A stretch of 10,068 nucleotides of DNA from positions 1 to 10,068 of the forward strand of contig BNVA01000068.1 of the NCBI GenBank assembly GCA_025997755.1, written 5' to 3'. This document shows, piece after piece, positions 5,768-10,068 of this stretch (position 1 is its first letter; each line of letters begins with the position of its first letter). A model generated the notes under the pieces. The model did not search any database and was not told the origin of the DNA. It saw nothing but the letters and a program-made list of their open reading frames with translations. The stretch is from Spirochaetia bacterium. GTDB lineage: Bacteria; Spirochaetota; Spirochaetia; Treponematales; Breznakiellaceae. The position numbers and the translations under genes were made by a program.

Positions 5768-7348
5768 ATGAAACCCTTTGGGAAAAAAATATTAATTTTT
5801 ACGCTATTCTTTTTTCTAAATTCCGCGTTATTTGCGAAAGGTGCGGCGGAAGCGCCTAAAGCGTCTCTTAATGAGGTTTGGACACTGTGTATAACAAGTT
5901 TTGATGTTTCCAGCTTACCGCCGACTAGGACAGTTATAGGCGATTTGATTACAAAAAACATGGTTGTAAATCTTAGAGCGGCAGAAAATAAGCTGCGTAC
6001 GATAGATGAATCGGTCTACTACAACAGTATAGCGCAGTTAAAGGCGGAAACCAGCGCGGCAAAAAGCCTTGCCGCCAAACAAGCGGAGCGGGACAAACTT
6101 TTGTTTCAAGGGGAATCGGACAGGCAATACAAGAGGAATCTTGCAAGAATAGACGGGGAGTTAAAAACACTTCGTGCGGCATTAGGCGAAGCCGAAACCT
6201 TTCCTCCGAAAGTGGCGGTAATGCCGGAATTAAAGATAAGCGATGCCAATTCTTCAGGTACCTATCCTAGCCCGCCCGAGGTTGGAAAGGAATACTATTT
6301 TTGTACTCAACAAAATGCAGACGGTTTTCTTACAGGAAAGGTGAGTGATTTTCACGGACGTATCTATGTTCAGATCGCCTTGTGGACTTTGTATACACGT
6401 ACTTATACATGGTCAGACAATGTGATTTTTTCGATAGAGGACTTGGAATCCGGTACTACGGAACTTGCAAACAGGCTTGGTAATGAAATTTCCGGGATGG
6501 TTCCTTCTGGAATCAGGGTTAGGGCAACTCCCGATAATGCCGCTATCTTTGTAGAAAACTATCCTGCGGGGCGCGGCGACAGCGGGTTAATGGAATTTAC
6601 GCCGGGACCGGTTGATATTTCGGTTTCCGCAGATAATTATGAAACATTTACAACAACTCTCGATCTGCAAGAGGGGGAAGGTACCGATTTTTCGGTAAAT
6701 TTAACTCCTGTTCCATTGAGCGAATTCACTATCGACACGGCAAAACATGAAACCGCCGATGTATACCAAGGTGCGCTTTATATAGGTCAAACACCGCTTA
6801 CAGTTACCGATAAGGCGGGCGAATTACGCGATTACAATGCAATCACGGAAGACAAAAGAGTTGCACAAAATATTTTTCAAATATCGGAACATGCCCTTAT
6901 TATGAATCCGAAAATAGCGCCTGAGGAGGGCAGAACCGATAAAGCCCGTAAGAAATTTTACAATGCTTACGGCCGTTTTTGGATAGCTCTGCCGTTGTTC
7001 GTTCTAATGACAGGTTTTAGGGATTCTGCCATAGCAGGATACGGCAGATCAGGAAATGCGGATATTGGAAATCAGGCAAATAACTTTTTTACTCCGGCGT
7101 ACTATGTTTCACTTGGACTTGTGGGGCTTACCGCAGGGGACTTTATATTCCGGCTTATACAGTACGTCTGGCAGGCAAACAAGGAACAAAATCCATTAAC
7201 GCCCAAAAAAGTTGAAGTACTAGCCGAAGAAAATGGTGAAATAAATCTTGGCGAAGATGTTATTGAAGATGTTATTAAAGAAGACGAAATAGGCGAAAAA
7301 CCGGCAAACGAAGAAACCAAAAAAATAGAAGAAGCCGGACAACCCTAA
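5768..7348 (+). CDS. Secreted PEGA-domain protein with two C-terminal membrane segments, function unknown
   Basis: A 526-residue envelope protein. Residues 1-23 form a signal peptide with a basic start and a cleavage-like LFAKG. Residues about 30-70 resemble the conserved start of spirochaete envelope proteins (LCITSFDVSSLPPTRTVIGD), which is followed by a predicted coiled coil at about 85-142, rich in Ala, Lys and Glu. A PEGA-type beta domain spans about 247-315 (IRVRATPDNAAIFVENYPAG, then a TPGPVDISVSADNYE stretch), and YQGALYIGQTPLTV at 333-346 looks like a partial second one. Two hydrophobic segments at about 403-417 and 443-468 are near the C terminus, and an acidic tail (about 483-522) ends the protein. 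PEGA domains are usually extracytoplasmic and linked to surface or wall structures. The weak ribosome-binding site (GAG about 12 bases before ATG) leaves the start slightly uncertain. No function is assigned. Confidence 0.85.
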   Translation: MKPFGKKILIFTLFFFLNSALFAKGAAEAPKASLNEVWTLCITSFDVSSLPPTRTVIGDLITKNMVVNLRAAENKLRTIDESVYYNSIAQLKAETSAAKSLAAKQAERDKLLFQGESDRQYKRNLARIDGELKTLRAALGEAETFPPKVAVMPELKISDANSSGTYPSPPEVGKEYYFCTQQNADGFLTGKVSDFHGRIYVQIALWTLYTRTYTWSDNVIFSIEDLESGTTELANRLGNEISGMVPSGIRVRATPDNAAIFVENYPAGRGDSGLMEFTPGPVDISVSADNYETFTTTLDLQEGEGTDFSVNLTPVPLSEFTIDTAKHETADVYQGALYIGQTPLTVTDKAGELRDYNAITEDKRVAQNIFQISEHALIMNPKIAPEEGRTDKARKKFYNAYGRFWIALPLFVLMTGFRDSAIAGYGRSGNADIGNQANNFFTPAYYVSLGLVGLTAGDFIFRLIQYVWQANKEQNPLTPKKVEVLAEENGEINLGEDVIEDVIKEDEIGEKPANEETKKIEEAGQP

Positions 7349-7380
7349 AAAACGCTCCCCGCGTGCTACCGATTGGAGCG
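7347..7380 (-). terminator. Probable terminator of the small lipoprotein gene (minus strand)
   Basis: On the minus strand CGCTCC (7380-7375) pairs with GGAGCG (7358-7353) across a 16-base loop, and six T residues follow (7352-7347). The stem is only six base pairs and the loop is long, so efficiency is uncertain, but the T run lies only on this strand. It overlaps the end of the convergent PEGA gene. Confidence 0.42.
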
Positions 7381-7394
7381 GTTCATGAATTTAT

Positions 7395-7417
7395 GCCGCC
7401 ACGGCTGGCGGCTTTTT
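7395..7417 (+). terminator. Rho-independent terminator after the PEGA-domain gene
   Basis: GCCGCCA (7395-7401) pairs perfectly with TGGCGGC (7406-7412) across a four-base loop, followed by five T residues. The GC-rich stem and T run on the plus strand fit an intrinsic terminator 46 bases after the gene's stop codon. On the minus strand no T run follows. Confidence 0.82.
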
Positions 7418-7426
7418 GAAAATGGT

Positions 7427-7744
7427 TTAGCGAGAGTACGCTGTGACTTTGGTAAGGAAAACAAACCATGTGGTTACTGTGGTAATCTGTTTTCCGCTAG
7501 TTTCAGCCGCTTTCACCTTTTCGGCATACTCACTATATCCTGAGTCTAAAAGCCCAAGAATTACGGAGTATGACGCAATCTCTGTGGTGCCGTCCGCAGC
7601 TACTTTAGCCTGTGAAATAAGTCCATGAACATCAGATGTGCCTCCAATAGAACTATTTGTTGCACAACTGCTGAATGAAAATGCCAGCATTATGCTGAAC
7701 ATCCCTGCAAGGAGCATTTTGCCCCACTTTTTTGTAGATTTCAT
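7427..7744 (-). CDS. Small lipoprotein, similar in layout to TRL-like proteins
   Basis: A 105-residue exported lipoprotein. The N terminus MKSTKKWGKMLLAGMF is basic then hydrophobic, and ends in a lipobox-like FSSC with lipidated Cys at about residue 27. The rest is a compact domain: a Gly/Ala-rich region, then IASYSVILGLLDSGYSEYAE, then a basic-Ser segment KQITTVTTWFVF and a hydrophobic end. Its arrangement resembles the TRL-like lipoprotein family of spirochaetes and other bacteria (a strand, then a small helix, then a Val/Thr-rich strand), but no diagnostic motif is certain. ATG 7744 is preferred because GGAGG lies five bases before it; the in-frame TTG at 7756 would swallow this site. It is divergent from the XRE gene and convergent with the PEGA gene. 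Its leader, from the promoter at 7915-7944, would be about 165 bases. Confidence 0.78.
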   Translation of the reverse strand: MKSTKKWGKMLLAGMFSIMLAFSFSSCATNSSIGGTSDVHGLISQAKVAADGTTEIASYSVILGLLDSGYSEYAEKVKAAETSGKQITTVTTWFVFLTKVTAYSR

Positions 7745-7796
7745 ATCTACCTCCAAAAATATAATAAAACCTCATACGAGATTTTTAACAAAATTA

Positions 7797-7822
7797 TTTA
7801 TGTGCCGATTTTTCGACATAAA
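7797..7822. repeat. Stem-loop in the leader of the lipoprotein gene
   Basis: TTTATGT (7797-7803) and ACATAAA (7816-7822) are exact reverse complements, and CGA/TCG inside the loop can extend the stem around a two-base bulge. On the minus strand it would lie in the predicted untranslated leader of the lipoprotein gene. It may be an mRNA structure; its role is unknown. Confidence 0.4.
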
Positions 7823-7875
7823 ACACGGCTCTTTTTTAGAAAACCGGCTCAATTCATCCGATTTTCCTTGAATAG

Positions 7876-7916
7876 CTCAAAAATGAGTTGTTCAACTCAT
7901 CAGTTATGTTTTTGAG
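7876..7916. repeat. Nested inverted repeats between the lipoprotein and XRE genes
   Basis: Outer arms CTCAAAAA (7876-7883) and TTTTTGAG (7909-7916) are exact reverse complements. Inside them ATGAGTTG (7883-7890) and CAACTCAT (7893-7900) are exact around a TT centre. The inner 18-bp palindrome could bind a dimeric regulator, and the outer pair could form a cruciform or RNA stem. It lies just downstream of the predicted minus-strand promoter, within the first transcribed bases. Confidence 0.6.
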
Positions 7917-7944
7917 TATATTATACACGTTAGGTCATTGTCAA
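7915..7944 (-). promoter_or_regulatory. Predicted promoter of the small lipoprotein gene
   Basis: On the minus strand a perfect TTGACA (7944-7939) precedes TATACT (7920-7915) with an 18-base spacer. A perfect TATAAT is also present 13 bases after the -35, too close to pair with it. Transcription would begin near 7908 and run leftward into the lipoprotein gene. The -10 lies in the 11-bp palindrome GTATATTATAC (7916-7926). Confidence 0.6.
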
Positions 7945-7950
7945 TACCTA
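7931..7950. promoter_or_regulatory. Possible operator between the divergent lipoprotein and XRE genes
   Basis: TAGGT (7931-7935) and ACCTA (7946-7950) form an inverted repeat, and inside it ATTG (7937-7940) and CAAT (7942-7945) are also exact, with one extra base in the left arm. It covers the -35 box of the minus-strand promoter. The neighbouring XRE gene, about 43 bases to the right, is the obvious candidate regulator, but binding is inferred only. Confidence 0.42.
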
Positions 7951-7992
7951 CTAGTGCATAAAATCATTGTTTTACAACCGTAGAGTGTAGTT

Positions 7993-8304
7993 ATGACAAG
8001 TATTAGACAGTTATTAGCAGATAATATTCGGACATACCGGCACAAACTTGGACTTTCCCAAGGGAAATTGGCGGAAAAAGTTAATACGGCAACAAATTAT
8101 ATTGCCTTGATTGAAGGTGCAAAAAAATTCCCTTCGGCGAATATGCTGGAACGAATTGCTGCGTCCTTGGAAATAGATGTCCCTGAATTATTCGCATTGG
8201 CGCCGATTCAAAGAAATTGGGAAAGTTTGATTCTTGCCGACATAGAAAAACTTATAACAAATAAAATTGATGCTTTAAATCATAATAAGCGGGATTGTGT
8301 CTAA
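7993..8304 (+). CDS. Small XRE-family (Cro/CI-type) HTH transcriptional regulator
   Basis: A cytoplasmic 103-residue DNA-binding protein. Residues about 12-66 form a classical HTH_3 domain: NIRTYRHKLGLSQGKLAEKV, then the recognition segment TATNYIALIEGAKKFPSANM and LERIAASLEIDVPELFAL. A short, helical C terminus (67-103, charged) follows without a recognisable sensor domain. ATG 7993 is the first reasonable start; the upstream GTAGAG is a weak ribosome-binding site. The length and fold fit stand-alone repressors in chromosomes and mobile elements. It is divergent from the small lipoprotein gene, and the intergenic palindromes make control of that gene and of itself plausible. No toxin, integrase or phage gene is nearby, so I do not call it part of a prophage or toxin-antitoxin pair. 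The gap to the next operon has its own promoter, so it is probably monocistronic. Confidence 0.87.
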   Translation: MTSIRQLLADNIRTYRHKLGLSQGKLAEKVNTATNYIALIEGAKKFPSANMLERIAASLEIDVPELFALAPIQRNWESLILADIEKLITNKIDALNHNKRDCV

Positions 8305-8366
8305 AGATGGAAAATATTTTGTTTCTTAATTTTAGGTTCGGCCGCTAATCAAGGATATAAAAAACA

Positions 8367-8395
8367 TTGACAGACTACAGGATGGGATATACTAT
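8367..8395 (+). promoter_or_regulatory. Strong promoter of the chvE-gguA sugar-transport operon
   Basis: TTGACA (8367-8372) and TACTAT (8390-8395) are separated by 17 bases; an overlapping TATACT (8388-8393) gives a 15-base spacing. Transcription would start about 8401-8403, within the palindrome at 8401-8412. Confidence 0.7.
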
Positions 8396-8400
8396 ATTGA

Positions 8401-8412
8401 GTGAACGTTCAC
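8401..8412. promoter_or_regulatory. Perfect 12-bp palindrome, probable operator of the sugar operon
   Basis: GTGAACGTTCAC is fully self-complementary with a central CG, a shape typical of LacI/GalR-family operators. It sits at the expected transcription start, where a bound repressor would block initiation. A small stem CACGC-TAAT-GCGTG (8410-8423) overlaps its right end. No LacI-family gene is in view, so the regulator is unknown. Confidence 0.58.
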
Positions 8413-8447
8413 GCTAATGCGTGGAGAAATAAAAACTATAGTTTCAC

Positions 8448-8453
8448 AGGAGG
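8448..8453 (+). promoter_or_regulatory. Strong ribosome-binding site of the sugar-binding protein gene
   Basis: AGGAGG, a full Shine-Dalgarno core, lies six bases before ATG 8460. It is the strongest such site in the window and fits high expression of a periplasmic binding protein. Confidence 0.8.
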
Positions 8454-8459
8454 AAACAG

Positions 8460-9557
8460 ATGAAAAAAAATGGAATTCAACGGATTTTGTGGATTGCACT
8501 TTGCGCGGCGGCGGTTTTTGCAACTCTTGTCGCATTTACCGGCTGTACGAAAAAATCTGGTAAGACAACCATAGGTGTTGTTATGCCTACACGCTCGGAA
8601 GAGCGCTGGATTAAGGACGGCAACGCAGTCAAAGAAGGCTTGGAAAAGCTAGGTTACGCTGTGGAGCTTCAGTATTCTGATGACGACATCCCCACCCAGA
8701 CACGCCAGATTGACGACCTAATAACCAAAGGTGTCAAAGCCTTAGTTATCGCGTCTATTGACGGTTCGGCGCTTGGACAGCAGCTTCAAAATGCGAGAGA
8801 TGCAAAGATTCCCGTTATCGCTTATGACAGGCTTCTTATGCAGTCTCCAAATGTTGACTATTATGTATCGTTCGACAACTACAAAGTAGGACGCCAGATG
8901 GGCGATATTCTTGTTAAGGGTCTCTCCCTAGATTCACCTAAGAAAAAGCCGGTTATCATTGAGTTGTTTGCGGGTTCGCCTGACGACAACAACTCCGTAG
9001 GCTTCTTTGATGGCGCTATGGATGTACTCAAGCCGTATTTTGATAAAGGAACGTTACAGATTCCGTCCGGTCAGCGTACCCGTGCGGTTGTCGGTACGCT
9101 CCGCTGGGATGCTGCGGAAGCTCAGAAACGAATGGAAAATCTCCTTTCACGCTACTATTCCGGCAGTACTATTCTTGACGGCATTTTGTCGCCTTATGAC
9201 CCTATAAGCCTTTCGACTCTCGAAGCCTGTAAAGCGGTAGGTTACGGCTCAGGTAATAAACCTCTTCCGGTGGTAGGCGGTCAGGATTGTGTAGTCGCTT
9301 CTGTTAAATCCATTTTGGCAGGTGAGCAATATGCCACGGTTTTGAAAGATACCCGCTCACTTGGCGCCGCAACAGTTGAACTGGTCGATAAGATTGTGAA
9401 AGGACAGACAATCAGCGGTCTTGATAATACAAGCTACAACAATGGCGCCAAGGTTGTGTCATCACTGTTGCTTGACTCAGTTATCGTTACCAAAGACAAC
9501 GTGCAGACAGCGGTAATTGACACCGGTTACCACACGAAAGCAGAAGTCGGACTTTAA
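8460..9557 (+). CDS. chvE: Sugar ABC transporter substrate-binding lipoprotein, ChvE-like (multiple monosaccharide)
   Basis: Periplasmic, lipid-anchored receptor that delivers sugars to an ABC permease. It has 365 residues. The signal sequence MKKNGIQRILWIAL ends in a lipobox-like AFTGC with Cys 29 as anchor. The mature protein follows the ChvE/XylF-type fold: GVVMPTRSEERWIKDG at about 39-54, SDDDIPTQ at 73-80, AYDRLL at 121-126, GSPDDNN at 172-178, FFDGAMDVLKPYFDKGTL at 182-199, and GGQDC at 273-277. GSPDDNN and the GAMDVLKPY stretch are characteristic of ChvE-type multiple-monosaccharide receptors (established family knowledge, recalled here). The next gene, nine bases downstream, is the matching ATPase. 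The exact sugar, whether xylose, arabinose, galactose or glucose, cannot be read from the sequence. The strong promoter and operator upstream suggest substrate-controlled expression. Confidence 0.9.
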   Translation: MKKNGIQRILWIALCAAAVFATLVAFTGCTKKSGKTTIGVVMPTRSEERWIKDGNAVKEGLEKLGYAVELQYSDDDIPTQTRQIDDLITKGVKALVIASIDGSALGQQLQNARDAKIPVIAYDRLLMQSPNVDYYVSFDNYKVGRQMGDILVKGLSLDSPKKKPVIIELFAGSPDDNNSVGFFDGAMDVLKPYFDKGTLQIPSGQRTRAVVGTLRWDAAEAQKRMENLLSRYYSGSTILDGILSPYDPISLSTLEACKAVGYGSGNKPLPVVGGQDCVVASVKSILAGEQYATVLKDTRSLGAATVELVDKIVKGQTISGLDNTSYNNGAKVVSSLLLDSVIVTKDNVQTAVIDTGYHTKAEVGL

Positions 9558-9566
9558 GGGATTATT

Positions 9567-10068
9567 GTGAACGATACCGGTAATTACCTTCTTGAAATGA
9601 GGAATATCACCAAAACGTTTCCCGGTGTTAAAGCGCTGGATAACGTAAACCTAAAGGTGAAACAAAACACAATACACGCTTTGGTAGGCGAAAACGGCGC
9701 GGGTAAGTCTACGCTTATGAAAGTGCTGTCCGGCGTGTATCCTCACGGCGAATATGAAGGGGATATTGTTTTAGAAGGCAATATCTGCAAATTTACCGAC
9801 CTCAAGCAGAGTGAAAAAGCCGGTATCGTCATTATTCATCAAGAATTGGCGCTCTCCCCCTATTTATCAATAGCGGAAAATATTTTTCTGGGTGATGAGC
9901 GCGCAAAACATAATATTATTAACTGGGATAAAACGCGCGAAGATGCGCTTGTATATATGAAAAAACTGGGTTTGCATGAAAACCCGAATCTGCCGGTAAA
10001 CAAGCTGGGCGTCGGCAAACAGCAGATGGTCGAAATTGCCAAGGCGCTTGCCAAAGATGCAAAAATAC
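9567..10068 (+). CDS. gguA: Sugar ABC transporter ATP-binding protein, GguA/MglA-like (5' part, runs off right edge)
   Basis: ATPase of the ChvE/GguA-type monosaccharide importer; such proteins carry two fused ABC domains. The visible 167 codons cover most of the first. Walker [10 protein letters not shown] is at residues 41-49, the Q-loop is in [11 protein letters not shown], and the signature region reads [15 protein letters not shown] instead of LSGGQ, as is normal for this group. The first-domain Walker B lies beyond the window edge. The GTG start at 9567 has AAGGG six bases upstream; an in-frame ATG at 9597 is less likely because the residues before it look native and conserved. It lies nine bases after chvE, so both are in one operon; the permease gene should follow outside the window. 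The gene symbol is a family-level label; mmsA or mglA is used for near-identical proteins. Confidence 0.9.
   Translation, partial: MNDTGNYLLEMRNITKTFPGVKALDNVNLKVKQNTIHALVGENGAGKSTLMKVLSGVYPHGEYEGDIVLEGNICKFTDLKQSEKAGIVIIHQELALSPYLSIAENIFLGDERAKHNIINWDKTREDALVYMKKLGLHENPNLPVNKLGVGKQQMVEIAKALAKDAKI

Noticed and set aside
7353..7380. CGCTCC/GGAGCG hairpin as a plus-strand terminator of the PEGA gene
   Set aside because: No T run follows on the plus strand; the T run is on the minus strand, and a better plus-strand terminator lies at 7395-7417.
7745..7756. TTG start for the lipoprotein, adding four residues
   Set aside because: The added codons contain the GGAGG ribosome-binding site for ATG 7744, which gives a normal lipoprotein signal.
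7993..8304. XRE gene as the antitoxin of a toxin-antitoxin pair or as part of a prophage
   Set aside because: No toxin-like, integrase or phage structural gene is adjacent; the next genes are an isolated lipoprotein and a sugar operon with its own promoter.
1..10068. CRISPR array, rRNA or tRNA genes, transposase genes
   Set aside because: I saw no spaced direct repeats, no cloverleaf-type sequence and no transposase-like protein anywhere in the window.

Overview
The window looks like a chromosomal segment of a host-associated or gut-type spirochaete, most likely Treponema sensu lato. I infer this from the AT-leaning but mixed base composition, the style of the LeuC/LeuD and PotABC proteins, the PEGA-domain and small-lipoprotein genes, and a ChvE/GguA-type sugar importer. 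No rRNA, tRNA, CRISPR array or transposase gene was seen, so the assignment is an inference from protein style only.

Layout. Positions 1-2335 (minus strand) carry a polyamine ABC importer operon, potA-potB-potC. Its genes overlap by a few bases, and potC runs off the left edge. Positions 2336-2577 lie between this operon and the divergent leu genes. They hold the 3' remnant of an SGNH/GDSL hydrolase gene, and the promoters of both operons probably lie in or beside it. Positions 2578-4473 (plus) are leuC and leuD, the two subunits of an isopropylmalate-isomerase-type hydro-lyase. leuC carries an in-frame insertion of about 27 codons, made of a 25-bp palindrome and an 11-base C tract. An imperfect inverted-repeat element of about 110 bp follows leuD. 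It merges into the apparent 5' end of a secreted NlpC/P60-like cysteine peptidase gene (to 5687). A secreted PEGA-domain protein of unknown function follows (5768-7348).

Two oppositely directed hairpin terminators separate the PEGA gene from a convergent small lipoprotein gene (7427-7744, minus). That gene is divergent from a small XRE-family repressor-like gene (7993-8304, plus). The 248 bp between them are rich in nested inverted repeats and include a minus-strand promoter with a consensus -35 box. From 8367 to the right edge is the start of a sugar-uptake operon: a strong promoter with a 12-bp perfect palindrome at the transcription start, a ChvE-like sugar-binding lipoprotein, and the 5' part of a GguA/MglA-like double ABC ATPase.

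How the genes relate. Two complete uptake systems are only partly in view: polyamine import on the left and multiple-monosaccharide import on the right. The middle holds a metabolic hydro-lyase pair and three envelope proteins. I see no defence system, secretion system or obviously new multi-gene machine. The most unusual content is the set of small repeat-like insertions: the palindromic, poly-C insert inside leuC, the inverted-repeat element at the leuD/peptidase junction, and the hydrolase remnant upstream of leuC. The palindrome-dense switch-like region between the lipoprotein and XRE genes comes next.
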